The translations under genes were made by a program, and so were the position numbers. 64,000 bases of DNA, taken from contig PHEB01000006.1 of the NCBI GenBank assembly GCA_002842735.1, positions 82,316 through 146,315 of the forward strand. The letters are read 5' to 3'. This document shows, piece by piece, positions 29,514 through 39,180 of this stretch. The number at the start of each line of letters is the position of its first letter. The first letter of the stretch is position 1. The notes beneath the pieces were generated by a model. The model saw only the letters and a program-made list of their open reading frames with translations, was not told where the DNA came from and searched no databases. This DNA is from Alphaproteobacteria bacterium HGW-Alphaproteobacteria-7. GTDB lineage: Bacteria; Pseudomonadota; Alphaproteobacteria; Sphingomonadales; Sphingomonadaceae.

Positions 29514-29797
29514 TGCAGATCACTTCGATTGCAGCGATCTATTTCCTGTTCTGGGTGATGAGCGCGTTCGTGATGTTGCCGTTCGGGGTGCGCACCGCCG
29601 ATGAAGCCGGGGAGGCAAAGGTGCCGGGTCAGGCGGACAGCGCCCCGGTCAATTTTCGCCCCGGCAGGGTGGCGCGGCGGGCAACGATCATGGCGGCATT
29701 GTTCACCGGGCTGTTCGTCGCCAATTACCAATATGGCTGGGTCACTGTTGCCGATATCGACATTCTGCCCAAGCCGCCGGGAACAGCGGCGCGCTAG
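29513..29797 (+). CDS. DUF1467 family membrane protein
   Basis: 94-residue protein with two membrane helices (SIAAIYFLFWVMSAFVMLPFGV and RRATIMAALFTGLFVANYQYG) and the family pattern LPFGVRT near the first helix. DUF1467 genes commonly follow RNase J in alphaproteobacteria. Function unknown. ATG overlaps the RNase J stop (TGATG). Confidence 0.85.
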   Translation: MQITSIAAIYFLFWVMSAFVMLPFGVRTADEAGEAKVPGQADSAPVNFRPGRVARRATIMAALFTGLFVANYQYGWVTVADIDILPKPPGTAAR

Positions 29798-29833
29798 AGC
29801 GGGCTGCGTTAAATCTGACGCAGGTCGCCCGCT
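29798..29833 (+). terminator. Hairpin after the nuo-rnj operon
   Basis: A long interrupted stem begins right after the DUF1467 stop: AGCGGGC (29798-29804) pairs with GCCCGCT (29827-29833), with an inner TGCGT/ACGCA stem, followed by TTTAGCCTTTG. The T tract is weak, so termination is plausible, not certain. It lies between convergent genes. Confidence 0.45.
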
Positions 29834-29860
29834 TTAGCCTTTGTTGTCGCATCGTAAAAA

Positions 29861-29887
29861 GCTGAAAACCGGTTCCCACTTTTCAGC
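29861..29887. repeat. Dispersed palindrome (GAAAACCGGTTCCCACTTTTC type)
   Basis: GCTGAAAA and TTTTCAGC form a perfect 8-base inverted repeat around CCGGTTCCCAC. This motif is a known type of dispersed intergenic repeat in alphaproteobacteria. Here it lies between the stops of convergent genes. Confidence 0.65.
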
Positions 29888-29895
29888 ACGATGAT

Positions 29896-32277
29896 CTAGC
29901 TGCGCAGGCGCTGGATCGCCTGTGCCAGCGCGACATAGAGCTTGCCCATTTCCGAACCCAGCACCGTCACGCTCAGCGCGTGGCCATCGCGGGTCGACAG
30001 GATCGAGCGCAGCATCGCCTCGAAATCGTGAATGTAGCGGCTGACATTGGCCTTGAACGCATCGTCCGCGTTGTAGAGCGATTCAATCTCGCGCGCGGTG
30101 CCATTGTCGATCAGCCGCACCGCGCGGCGCGTAAAGATACCGCGGTCGCCCTTCAGATAGGCATCCCATGCGGTGTCCGCCACTTCGGTGGACAGCGCGG
30201 TGCTGATATCTATGGCAGCCGAATTGAGGCTGTCGGTGATCAGCGCCATGCGCCGCGCGAAGTCATTATTGATCTGTTCTTCGGCCAGTTCGCGCGCACG
30301 CGTCACGCGGTGTTCGAGATTGCCGGTAAGCTCGTTCACCCGCACAAGTTGATCGCGTAGCTGGATGGTCGCCTCGCGGCCGATGCCGGAAGCATGGGCC
30401 GCCGCCTGTTCTAGCCTGCCGATAGTCGCAGCCGCTTCATTACGGAGCGCGCGTTCGAGCACCTCGACCGCTTCGCCGCCAAGGTTCTGGGCAAGCGCAG
30501 CGGTTTTTTCCCGCGCACCGGAATCAAGGGTGACAAAGGCCTGTGCAATCGCCGTTTCCAACGTGCCGAGCGCATCGCGCAACCGTTCCTGCGTGTCAGC
30601 GGCGAGCGCTCCACTTTCCTCCGCTAGCCGCGCGAACCCGCCGCGCAGGCCCTGTAGGCGGGCGAGCGCGTCGTCTGACTGTTCGGCGAGGCGTGATCGG
30701 AACCCGGCAATCGCTTCATCGGCGGCGTCGATCTCGCTGCGGGTTTGCAGCAGATAGCCCGACAGATCGTTGCCTTGCTCGCTTGAACGCAGCATCAACT
30801 GGTTGACCGTGTCAGCGCGCGCCTCAACCTCAGAGAGCGCTTCGCCGGCTCCGGTGATCGACTGGGTCAGATCTTCGCGTGTGGTGCGCGCGCCCGACTG
30901 GATGATTTCCAGCAGGCGAATGCCGCTTTCGGTGAGTTGCGCCAATTGTGTCTCAGTTGCGGCAAGCGCGGCGCGTTTGTCGGCCAAATGTTCCCCAAGC
31001 GTGCCAAGACCTGTCGTAAGGTTGGTGTGTGCAGCTTCACCGTGCTCGTCAATTTCGCGTATCATCTGCCCCAACTGGTCGATGCGTTCTGCCACTGCTT
31101 CGCCATGCGCCAGCAGCTTTTCAGTATCGGCAATCTGCGCTTCACGCCGCAGAGCCAGGGCATCATCAAGATCGCTAAGCCGCTGTGCCAGCAGTTCGCT
31201 TGCTTGCGCTTCGTGGGTTTCGAACGCGGCCTGGCGCTGTTCAAACTGTTCGGCAAACGCGCGGCTTCGTTCACTCAGCTGGCTGTCGAAAGCCTCAATC
31301 TCGGACGTGGTTTGCCGAGCCCGTTCGCCCAGCGCGGCGAGCGTAGTGGCTTCCAGCGCATCGAGCCGGGCACGGTAGGCCTCGGCGTCGGTCTGCAAGG
31401 CGACAAATCTCTGGGTGACGAGCGCCTCGATCCGGGTTAGCTGATCTTCGAACCCGGTGAGTGTTTCACCCACCCGTTCGCCCAGACTGCGAACCTGCGT
31501 TTCGCTGGCGGCACCAAAGGTGTTGAGTCTCTCGAACCCGGTCACCAGCCGTTCAAGCTGATCCTGCGCATTGCGCCCTGCGCCGCCGATCTGGTTGGCG
31601 ACGTCGCGCGCGGAATTGGCGATCACCGGCAGGTCATCGCGCAGCCGGTTCATGTTGCCGAGTGCGGTTTCACTGGCGCTGCCAATCGCCTCGACCTGCG
31701 CGCCGTTGGTGGTGATGAGCGCCTGCAATTCGCCTGCATGGGTGGAAATCCGCTCCGCAGCGATCCGGCCCAGCGATTCCAGATCGCGTGATTGCGCGCC
31801 CAGAAATTCCCGCGCGAGGCTGAGTTCGCGGTTGACCACCTTGAGACGGGCTTCGAGCGCAGCGCTTTCCTGGTTCATCAGCGCGGCGCTGGCGGCAAAC
31901 CGGTTGGCCTCCGCACGCGATGATCGCATGGCGAGCAGCCAGACGATCCCGACCAGACCAACCGGCACTGACCATTGAACAGCCCAGCCTGCCCACAAAT
32001 CTGCGGCAGGGTTGGCAAGCAATTTTGCCCAATGCGCCCAGACGAAAAATGCCGACCATGCGACAATGGTTGCCAACGCCAGAGTCGGTGCCACCCACCC
32101 GAGACGGGATGCCGGCAGAGCGGGGTCGCCGTCGGCAATCCAGCTTTCCGAAAGTTCCAATTCGGCCGCTTCTGGCGCTGCCGAGTTATCGGCTGCATTA
32201 TCCGGCGAAACCGGTTCCGTTGCGCCGTTTTCCCCGCTCTTGCGCCCCAAAGCGCGCATCTGGTGCCGTCCTGCCAT
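29896..32277 (-). CDS. Membrane-anchored long coiled-coil protein
   Basis: 793-residue protein. Residues about 61-80 and 97-117 form two membrane helices after an acidic N-terminal tail; nearly all of the rest is alpha-helical, rich in Ala, Glu, Gln, Arg and Leu with heptad-like spacing, and few Pro. A globular C-terminal end (DTAWDAYLKGDRGIFTRRAVRL and SRYIHDFEAMLRSIL) closes it. The start at 32277 is chosen because upstream codons read through the divergent gene's start region. Related proteins occur in sphingomonads, sometimes labelled ATPase, but no Walker motif is visible. A structural or chromosome/envelope-organising role is only a guess. Confidence 0.7.
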   Translation of the reverse strand: MAGRHQMRALGRKSGENGATEPVSPDNAADNSAAPEAAELELSESWIADGDPALPASRLGWVAPTLALATIVAWSAFFVWAHWAKLLANPAADLWAGWAVQWSVPVGLVGIVWLLAMRSSRAEANRFAASAALMNQESAALEARLKVVNRELSLAREFLGAQSRDLESLGRIAAERISTHAGELQALITTNGAQVEAIGSASETALGNMNRLRDDLPVIANSARDVANQIGGAGRNAQDQLERLVTGFERLNTFGAASETQVRSLGERVGETLTGFEDQLTRIEALVTQRFVALQTDAEAYRARLDALEATTLAALGERARQTTSEIEAFDSQLSERSRAFAEQFEQRQAAFETHEAQASELLAQRLSDLDDALALRREAQIADTEKLLAHGEAVAERIDQLGQMIREIDEHGEAAHTNLTTGLGTLGEHLADKRAALAATETQLAQLTESGIRLLEIIQSGARTTREDLTQSITGAGEALSEVEARADTVNQLMLRSSEQGNDLSGYLLQTRSEIDAADEAIAGFRSRLAEQSDDALARLQGLRGGFARLAEESGALAADTQERLRDALGTLETAIAQAFVTLDSGAREKTAALAQNLGGEAVEVLERALRNEAAATIGRLEQAAAHASGIGREATIQLRDQLVRVNELTGNLEHRVTRARELAEEQINNDFARRMALITDSLNSAAIDISTALSTEVADTAWDAYLKGDRGIFTRRAVRLIDNGTAREIESLYNADDAFKANVSRYIHDFEAMLRSILSTRDGHALSVTVLGSEMGKLYVALAQAIQRLRS

Positions 32278-32346
32278 ATTGCTATCATAACACAGTCGGA
32301 CTCGTGATAAACCCCGCTTTAACCCAATTTGCCTTATGATCGTGTC

Positions 32347-32658
32347 ATGGCGTTTGATAATGGAGCCCTTGATGCGACCCTTGCGGCGGCGGCCGGCGAT
32401 GATGCCGTGCTGCTGCGCGAACTCCGCGCGGCGTTTCTGGAAAGCGCGGCTCGCCAGCTTGACCTGCTCAAACGGGCGCGCTGCGATGGCAACTGGAACG
32501 TTGCGGCAATGCGGTTGAAAGGGCTGGCGGCAAGTTTCCATGCCGACGACTTGTTGCAGGCCGCTGAAATCGCGCTGCAGGCAGCGCCGGGCGAGCCTTT
32601 GGCCATCCGCGAGATCGAAGCGGTGCTTGCGCGGTTCTCACGCTCCGCACGTCGCTGA
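32347..32658 (+). CDS. Degenerate Hpt-domain-like protein
   Basis: 103-residue all-helical protein resembling histidine phosphotransfer domains: AFLESAARQLDLLKRA matches the first long helix and AAMRLKGLAASFHADDLLQAAEIAL matches the second. In active Hpt domains the second helix begins A-H-x-L-K-G; here the aligned residues are A-M-R-L-K-G (about 54-59), so the phospho-accepting His seems to be replaced by Met. It may act as a binding partner without phosphotransfer. It is divergent from the coiled-coil gene and heads a cluster leading to a histidine-kinase-like gene. Confidence 0.55.
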   Translation: MAFDNGALDATLAAAAGDDAVLLRELRAAFLESAARQLDLLKRARCDGNWNVAAMRLKGLAASFHADDLLQAAEIALQAAPGEPLAIREIEAVLARFSRSARR

Positions 32659-32737
32659 TCCCATGATGGTGCTTGAACGATTGCGCTGAACCCGCCAATC
32701 CCTCAATCTTTCCGTCGCTCAATCGGAGATGTGAGGG

Positions 32738-33934
32738 ATGCGCACCGGCCTGATTGCTGCTGTCACACGCACCGCGACCGGCGAATTGCGCGCCGAATTG
32801 CCTGTGGCCGGACGCTCGGTGCTGGCTTGGCAGGTGGCGTTGATGCGCGATCTGAGGGTCGAACGGATACTCTGCCTGTGCGAGGACGTTCGCGGTGAAG
32901 TACTGCGTCTGCAACACGAGGTTGAGGCGGGTGGCGGCGCGTTTCATGCGTTGAAAGGCTTTGCCGCGCTTCCGGCGCTGGTTCGGGCCGAGGATGATCT
33001 TATCATACTGCGCGATGGGCTGGTGCCCGATCCCTTGCTGGCGCGCTCGCTGGTGGAGGCTGACCCCGCCCTGCGCCGGATGGTCGCCTGCCTGCCTTCC
33101 GATCATCCGCTTGCGACCAGTCACCCTCACGACTTTGAGCGTGTCGATGCAGTGCACCATTGGGCCGGACTGCTGGTGATGCGCGGCGCGCCAGTGCAAC
33201 AATTGGCTGATTTTCCTGCGGATGCCGATGCGGTTTCGGTGCTGTTGCGGCTCGCCCTGCAAGCTGGAACGCCGTGTCATGGCTTGACCGCAAATGCGTT
33301 GACGGATGAGGCGTGGTTGCTGGCCGATAGCGCCGATGCGATCACGCGGCACGAACAGGCCATGATTGCAAAAGCCGCGCCTGATTCAGATTGGCGCGCG
33401 CCGCTGGCGACACTGGCGGCGGTGCTGGTGCGAAAACTTACGCCGCGCGGTCTGATGCGGGCACCAATGATTGGCGCAGCCGCAGCATTCGCCTTGCTGA
33501 TTGGCGGAGCGGTTTCGGCGGCGATGGGGGCGGCAGCGTGTGGCCTTGCGCTGGCGGCGCTTGGCAATTTTGCAGCGCGGCTTTCGGGCGGCTTTGCGAC
33601 GCTGCGCCAGCATCTGCTGCGCCAGCACACTGCTGGGCGGCGCGGTGCAATTGCGGGACTTGCCGTGGACGTTCTGACCGCGGTTACGATGTGGTTTACG
33701 CTGTCCCCCTGGCCCGAATGGACTCCTTTGGCGGTGTGTGGGCCGATGGCCATCGGGCTGGCACGACTTGCCTCAAAAACAAACAATTCCGCGCTGGCGG
33801 CGGTTGCATCCGACCGAGCGAGCCAACTGCTGCTGCTCGCCTTGGCGGCGGCTTTCGGTGTGCTGCCCGAGGCGGTCGCAACCATGGCAATGGCGCTGCT
33901 TGCCGCTTTGCTACTGCGCAAAGCCGACAATTGA
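32738..33934 (+). CDS. Membrane protein with nucleotidyltransferase-like N-terminus
   Basis: 398-residue protein. The N-terminal half (GLIAAVTRTATGELRAELPVAGRSVLAWQVALM) resembles the start of sugar-nucleotidyltransferase folds, but the usual phosphate-binding Gly/Lys motif is not evident. The C-terminal half from about residue 245 has about five hydrophobic helices, ending LLAALLLRKADN. Two-part proteins of this type occur in sphingomonads upstream of signalling genes. I do not assign a function. Confidence 0.5.
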   Translation: MRTGLIAAVTRTATGELRAELPVAGRSVLAWQVALMRDLRVERILCLCEDVRGEVLRLQHEVEAGGGAFHALKGFAALPALVRAEDDLIILRDGLVPDPLLARSLVEADPALRRMVACLPSDHPLATSHPHDFERVDAVHHWAGLLVMRGAPVQQLADFPADADAVSVLLRLALQAGTPCHGLTANALTDEAWLLADSADAITRHEQAMIAKAAPDSDWRAPLATLAAVLVRKLTPRGLMRAPMIGAAAAFALLIGGAVSAAMGAAACGLALAALGNFAARLSGGFATLRQHLLRQHTAGRRGAIAGLAVDVLTAVTMWFTLSPWPEWTPLAVCGPMAIGLARLASKTNNSALAAVASDRASQLLLLALAAAFGVLPEAVATMAMALLAALLLRKADN

Positions 33935-33975
33935 ACTAACGCGGCCTTAACTATGCAGGTGTTAGGCCTGCAAGG

Positions 33976-34926
33976 ATGGGCGAAGAAACGATGGACCTTG
34001 CCGCCGACCAAGCTGTCGAGGCGATCCTGCGGGATGAACTCGCGCGCGAAGACCGCGCGGCGGCGGCGGTCGTCCCAGTGCTGCGGCATCTGCTCGCCAG
34101 TGACGCCCAAGCGCTGGTGAGCGACGCGATTCTTGCACGGGTGCGCGGCATGGTTGTGGATTGCGCGGCACAATTGCTAGCCGCGATGGCCGGACGTGAT
34201 CCCTCCGCTCGTTCGACATCGCTGGCCGATCCGGCGATGCTTGATTTCTGGGCCGAGCGCTTGATGCGTGACGAGCCGCTGCTCAACTTCTGCCATGCGC
34301 TTGCCAATGAAGGCCTGCTTGCGGAAAAGTTCCAGCTGCGCCGTGCCATCGACCCGGTGCTCAGCCCGCTATTGCAGGAACTGATCGCGTCTGATGACCC
34401 CGCGATCGCCAGTCTGGCGATGAGCGCGCTCGCCGCGCAGTCGCGCTTTATCCAGAGCCAGCGCCGGATGGAGTTGCCCTTGGGCGAACTTCCGGCCGAG
34501 CTTTTCCATGCGGTGATCGCGATTGGCCTGCGCCATGCGGCCGATGATACGGCGCGCGCCGCGCTCGAACGGGTGCCGCTGCGTTATGATGAGGCCGCCA
34601 GTCGGCTCGGCCTGCTCGCGCGTCTTGTCGCGGCGATGCGGCGCGGGGCGGTGGCGGCAATGGCGATAGACCACGCCGGGCTTGCCTTGTTCGCAAGCGC
34701 GCTGGCTACGCAAACCCGCCAGTCGCGAGAATCGGTGGTGCTGGCCTGTCACGAAGGGCAGGGCGCGCGGCTAGCCCTGGCATTGCGATCGGCCGGGCTT
34801 TCCTTGCCTGAGATCGAACGGCAATATCTGCTGGTTGAGCCTGCCGCTCGGATGTCGCGCGCGATTGCCACGCTATCGCCAGAACACGCAGCGACCATGC
34901 TGGCGGCAAGCAGAGCGGCATCATGA
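33976..34926 (+). CDS. Helical repeat protein, DUF2336-like
   Basis: 316-residue soluble, Ala/Leu/Arg-rich helical protein, consistent with HEAT-like repeats as in DUF2336 proteins that accompany sensor kinases in alphaproteobacteria. No catalytic motif. ATG 33976 is used; ATG 33991 (MDLAADQAVEAIL) with GAAG upstream is an alternative. Its stop overlaps the ATG of the kinase-like gene (ATGA), suggesting a joint signalling role. Family name is tentative. Confidence 0.5.
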   Translation: MGEETMDLAADQAVEAILRDELAREDRAAAAVVPVLRHLLASDAQALVSDAILARVRGMVVDCAAQLLAAMAGRDPSARSTSLADPAMLDFWAERLMRDEPLLNFCHALANEGLLAEKFQLRRAIDPVLSPLLQELIASDDPAIASLAMSALAAQSRFIQSQRRMELPLGELPAELFHAVIAIGLRHAADDTARAALERVPLRYDEAASRLGLLARLVAAMRRGAVAAMAIDHAGLALFASALATQTRQSRESVVLACHEGQGARLALALRSAGLSLPEIERQYLLVEPAARMSRAIATLSPEHAATMLAASRAAS

Positions 34927-36329
34927 ACACCATTGACCGGCACGACAATCTGCTGGGTACCTGCGGGTTCACCGATGCGCACGACCGCTTGTTGAGCGCT
35001 GATGAGCAGTTGGCTGAATTGCAGGAGCGCTGCGGCGGCGATCTGCCGGGAACGCTGGCAATCCCCGAATTGCTGGAACTGGTGCGGCAATCGCGCCGCA
35101 TGGGGCTGCGCATCGCGCGCAGTTTCAGTGCCTTTGATGGCGATGCCATGATCTCCGGGTTTGCGCGAATTCATCCGCTAACCGAAACTGATGGCGGCGG
35201 GTGCGAGGTGCTGATCGAAAATTGGCAGCGCAGCGCACTGGCTCCGCCGAGCAACCGTGAATTTGCCGAAAAGATTGATGCGATTGATCGCGCCACTGCG
35301 GAAGTGACCGCGCGGCTCGATGCAAGCCAGCGCGTGCAGGTGCTCAGCGCAATTGCACCCGATGCGGCGGACTTGCAGGCAGCGGCGACAGCGCAGCCCG
35401 GGGCGGTTTGGAGCGACTTGGTCAATCTCAGCGCGGTCAGCCACCATCAACCGTTGCACTGGCGGCTGCTCGATGGCGCACACTGCGGTTTTGACGGATC
35501 GCAGCGGCATTGGCGTATCCGGTTGATCCCGCTGGGGCCTGATACTCATAATCCTGTTGGGTTTGAACTGCTGCTGATCGCGGATGAGCCGTTGATCACC
35601 GTTCCTTCGGACGAAGGGGATCAAGCAGACACTGACGATAGCGCTCCGACCCGACTGATCGGCACCGCGCTCACCCCGGTGCTGCGCCAACCGATTGCAC
35701 GGATCATCGCGAATGCCGAAACGATCCGTGCGCGCCTCGCCGGGCCACTGCGCGACGAATACAGCGAATATGCCGGAACCATCGCCAGCGCAGGGCAGCA
35801 TCTTGCAGCGATGCTTGATGATCTGGCCGATCTTGAGGTGGTGGAAACGCCGGGCTTTGTCACCGCGCAGGAGCCAGTTGATCTGGCCGACGCGGCGTCG
35901 CGAGCGGCGGGCATCCTCGGCGTGCGCGCGCAAAACCGCGACATTGTGATCGAAGTGGCTGGCACGCGCGGCGAGGCGGTGGCGACCGCCGAATTCCGAC
36001 GCGTGCTGCAAATCCTCATCAATCTGATCGGCAATGCGATTACCTATTCGCCGGTGGGCAGCACGGTGCGGATCACCGTCGGGCCTGCGGGTGAGGGGCG
36101 TGTCGGTGTTACCGTGGCGGACGAAGGCCCCGGTGTTACGCCTGATCAGGCAGAGCGCATTTTTGACAAGTTCGAACGGCTTGGCCGCGACAGCGATGGC
36201 GGCAAGGACAAGGGATCAGGCCTCGGCCTGTTCATCTCGCGCCGCCTCGCCGAAGCGATGGATGGCAGCCTGACGGTCGAAAGTGCCGCAGGGGGCGGGG
36301 CGCTGTTCAGGCTTGAACTGCCCGCGTAA
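34923..36329 (+). CDS. Histidine-kinase-like protein without an evident phospho-His
   Basis: 468 residues. The C-terminal GHKL ATPase domain is complete: N box NLIGNAITYSP, G1 VADEGPGV, F box FDKFERLG and G2 GSGLGLFISRRLAEAMDG. The preceding dimerisation segment reads ALTPVLRQPIARIIANAETI (about 249-268); where kinases have H-E-L-R-x-P, this protein has P-V-L-R-Q-P, so the usual phosphorylated His is missing. The N-terminal half may be a sensory fold. No membrane helix, so it is cytoplasmic. It overlaps the upstream gene by four bases and no response regulator is adjacent. Confidence 0.75.
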   Translation: MNTIDRHDNLLGTCGFTDAHDRLLSADEQLAELQERCGGDLPGTLAIPELLELVRQSRRMGLRIARSFSAFDGDAMISGFARIHPLTETDGGGCEVLIENWQRSALAPPSNREFAEKIDAIDRATAEVTARLDASQRVQVLSAIAPDAADLQAAATAQPGAVWSDLVNLSAVSHHQPLHWRLLDGAHCGFDGSQRHWRIRLIPLGPDTHNPVGFELLLIADEPLITVPSDEGDQADTDDSAPTRLIGTALTPVLRQPIARIIANAETIRARLAGPLRDEYSEYAGTIASAGQHLAAMLDDLADLEVVETPGFVTAQEPVDLADAASRAAGILGVRAQNRDIVIEVAGTRGEAVATAEFRRVLQILINLIGNAITYSPVGSTVRITVGPAGEGRVGVTVADEGPGVTPDQAERIFDKFERLGRDSDGGKDKGSGLGLFISRRLAEAMDGSLTVESAAGGGALFRLELPA

Positions 36330-36352
36330 TAGCCGCCCCGACTGCCGTAGCC

Positions 36353-37639
36353 TCAGCGCTTATCGAGCGGAATGTAATCGCGCTGGGTCGGCCCGGTGTA
36401 AAGCTGACGCGGGCGGCCGATTTTCTGGCCGGGATCGCTGATCATTTCGTTCCACTGCGCGACCCAGCCGACGGTGCGGGCAAGCGCGAACAAGGCGGTA
36501 AACATCGTGGTCGGGAACCCGATCGCCGAAAGGATGATGCCCGAATAGAAATCGACGTTCGGGAACAGCTTCTTTTCAATGAAATAGGGATCATTGAGCG
36601 CCAGTTCTTCCAGCCGCAGCGCGGTTTCGAACAGCGGATCGGTGACCTTCAGCGCATCGAACACTTCGCGCACGGTCTTTTGCATCACCGTCGCACGCGG
36701 GTCGTAATTTTTGTACACGCGGTGGCCAAAGCCCATCAGGCGGAAGGGATCGTTCTTGTCCTTGGCGCGCTCGATATAATGCGGGATCTTGTCGGGCGTG
36801 CCGATTTCCTTGAGCATGTTGAGCGCCGCTTCGTTGGCACCGCCATGTGCCGGGCCCCACAGGCAGGCGATGCCAGCCGCGATGCAGGCAAACGGGTTTG
36901 CTCCCGATGAACCGGCGAGCCGCACAGTCGACGTCGAGGCGTTCTGTTCGTGGTCGGCGTGGAGGATGAAAATCCGGTCCATCGCGCGTTCCACCGCCGG
37001 GATCACCTCGTATTCCTCAGCAGGCACGCCAAAGGTCATCCGCAGGAAGTTTCCGGTGTAAGACAGCTTGTTATCCGGATACACGAAAGGCTGACCGACC
37101 GAATATTTATACGCCATCGCCGCGATTGTCGGCATCTTGGCGATCAGCCGGTGCGAACTGATAGTGCGGTGTTCGGGATCGGAAATGTCGGTGCTGTCAT
37201 GATAGAACGCCGACAGCGCGCCAACCACGCCGCACATGATCGCCATCGGGTGCGCATCGCGGCGGAACCCGCGATAAAACGTCATCAGCTGTTCATGCAG
37301 CATGGTGTGGCGGGTGATGGTGTAGGTAAAATCGTCGAGGGCTTCCTTGCTCGGCAATTCGCCATTGAGCAGCAGGTAGCTGACTTCCATGAAGCTGGAA
37401 TCCTCGGCCAGTTGGCCAATCGGATAGCCGCGGTGCAGCAACACGCCTTCGTCACCATCAATATAGGTTAGCGCGCTTTCGCAGCTGGCGGTTGAGGTGA
37501 AGCCGGGGTCGAAAGTGAATGCGCCAGTCTGCGCATACAGCTTGCGGATGTCGATCACGTCCGGGCCGGTGCTGCCTTCGAGCACATTATATTCGAGCGA
37601 TTTTCCGCCCAGCTCGAGTTTCGCCAGCTTGTCTGCCAC
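36353..37639 (-). CDS. gltA: Citrate synthase
   Basis: Condenses oxaloacetate and acetyl-CoA in the TCA cycle; type II hexameric enzyme by length (428 residues). Active-site regions are seen: [30 protein letters not shown] and [15 protein letters not shown] with the catalytic Asp in [17 protein letters not shown] C-terminal sequence region. GTG 37639 gives [18 protein letters not shown], matching homologs, and is preceded by AGGAG at seven bases; an upstream TTG at 37657 is unlikely. Lies 41 bases after gltX on the same strand. Confidence 0.94.
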   Translation of the reverse strand: MADKLAKLELGGKSLEYNVLEGSTGPDVIDIRKLYAQTGAFTFDPGFTSTASCESALTYIDGDEGVLLHRGYPIGQLAEDSSFMEVSYLLLNGELPSKEALDDFTYTITRHTMLHEQLMTFYRGFRRDAHPMAIMCGVVGALSAFYHDSTDISDPEHRTISSHRLIAKMPTIAAMAYKYSVGQPFVYPDNKLSYTGNFLRMTFGVPAEEYEVIPAVERAMDRIFILHADHEQNASTSTVRLAGSSGANPFACIAAGIACLWGPAHGGANEAALNMLKEIGTPDKIPHYIERAKDKNDPFRLMGFGHRVYKNYDPRATVMQKTVREVFDALKVTDPLFETALRLEELALNDPYFIEKKLFPNVDFYSGIILSAIGFPTTMFTALFALARTVGWVAQWNEMISDPGQKIGRPRQLYTGPTQRDYIPLDKR

Positions 37640-37680
37640 GATCAGTCTCCTGTTCAAATTGCCTGCCCTTGCCGTCGCTC

Positions 37681-39117
37681 TTACGCAGCCTGTGCGTCGA
37701 GCCGGGCCAGAGCCTCATCCCGTCCCAAAAGGACCAGCACATCGAAAATACCGGGTGAAGTGGTCGTCCCGGTCAGCGCCGCGCGCATTGGCTGCGCCAG
37801 CTTGCCAAGGCCCAATTCCTGTTCCTCAGCCAGCGCCTTCGTAGTGGCTTCGAGCGCCGCGCTTGTCCAGTCGTTTTCCGCGCTAAGGCGGTCGTAAATC
37901 TTTCGCAGGATTGCGCGGGCATCGTCTTCCAGCAATTTGGCAGCCTTTTCGGTGATTTCCAGCGGTCGGGAGGCGAACAGAAAACCTGCACCTTCAACGA
38001 TTTCACCTAGGTTCTTCGCACGCACTTTCAGCACTGGCATGGCGCGCGTCAGGAGGGCTTCGTCGGCATTTTCGCCAATCCGTGCAGCCACTAGCGCCGC
38101 CAACCGCGCATCATCGGCTTCGCGCAGGTAATGACCGTTAAGGTTTTCGAGCTTCTTGAGGTCAAATCGCGACGGGCTTTTGCCCACACCGTCAAGGTCG
38201 AACAACGCAACCGCTTCATCCCGCGTGATTTCTTCGCGGTCGCCGTGGCCCCAGCCCAGTCGCAACAGGTAATTGAACAGCGCTTCGGGCAGTATACCGA
38301 ATTCATCGCGATAGGCCTCAACGCCTAGCGCGCCGTGCCGCTTTGACAATTTCGCCCCGTCCGATCCGTGGATCAGCGGAATGTGGGCATAGACCGGATC
38401 GGGCCAATTGCCCTCGATCGCGTTCATCGCGCGAATGATCGGCAGTTGGCGGAAGGCGTTGTTGAAGTGATCGTCGCCGCGGATCACATGGGTTACGCCC
38501 ATGTCATGATCGTCGACCGGGGCGGCAAGCATATAGGTGGGCGTGCCGTCCGCGCGCAGGATGATGAAGTCGTCGATTTCGGCATTGTTGACTGCAACGC
38601 GGCCCTGAACGCGATCATTGATGATGGTTTCGCCTTCGACCGGGGCCTTGATCCGTATGGTAAAGGGCGCGCCTTCGGGCGCTTCGGCGGGATCGCGGTC
38701 GCGCCAGCGTCCGTCGTAGCGCAGCGGCTTTTTCTGGGCGCGCTGTTCCTCGCGCATGGTTTCGAGTTCTTGCGGGGTGGCGAAGCACTTGTAAGCATGA
38801 CCTGCCTCAAGCAGCTTCCACGCGATTTCCGCATGGCGTTCGGCCTGATCTGACTGGAATACCGGCGGTGCATCGTAATCGAGGCCAAGCCAATCCAACC
38901 CCTCGATAATCGCATCAATCGCGTCCTGCGTTGACCGCTTGCGGTCGGTATCCTCGATCCGCAGCAACGTGCGCCCGCCGTGGTGGCGGGCATAGAGCCA
39001 GTTGAACAGCGCGGTGCGCGCGCCGCCAATATGCAGATAACCTGTGGGCGATGGTGCGAAGCGGGTAACTACCTCAGCCGCGGTGGCTTTGCCGCCAATG
39101 CTGCTTTCGCTTGCCAT
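37681..39117 (-). CDS. gltX: Glutamyl-tRNA synthetase
   Basis: Charges tRNA-Glu with glutamate; class I synthetase of 478 residues. HIGH-type motif is [18 protein letters not shown] and the KMSKS-type loop is [13 protein letters not shown]. The anticodon-binding C-terminal helical domain is present. ATG 39117 begins [26 protein letters not shown]. It is divergent from comEC, with 63 bases between starts. Confidence 0.95.
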   Translation of the reverse strand: MASESSIGGKATAAEVVTRFAPSPTGYLHIGGARTALFNWLYARHHGGRTLLRIEDTDRKRSTQDAIDAIIEGLDWLGLDYDAPPVFQSDQAERHAEIAWKLLEAGHAYKCFATPQELETMREEQRAQKKPLRYDGRWRDRDPAEAPEGAPFTIRIKAPVEGETIINDRVQGRVAVNNAEIDDFIILRADGTPTYMLAAPVDDHDMGVTHVIRGDDHFNNAFRQLPIIRAMNAIEGNWPDPVYAHIPLIHGSDGAKLSKRHGALGVEAYRDEFGILPEALFNYLLRLGWGHGDREEITRDEAVALFDLDGVGKSPSRFDLKKLENLNGHYLREADDARLAALVAARIGENADEALLTRAMPVLKVRAKNLGEIVEGAGFLFASRPLEITEKAAKLLEDDARAILRKIYDRLSAENDWTSAALEATTKALAEEQELGLGKLAQPMRAALTGTTTSPGIFDVLVLLGRDEALARLDAQAA

Positions 39118-39180
39118 GAGCTATCAATTCCTGTTCACTTTGAGCGGCTTGGCGAGAGGGGCCGGTCAGGGGACAAGCCG

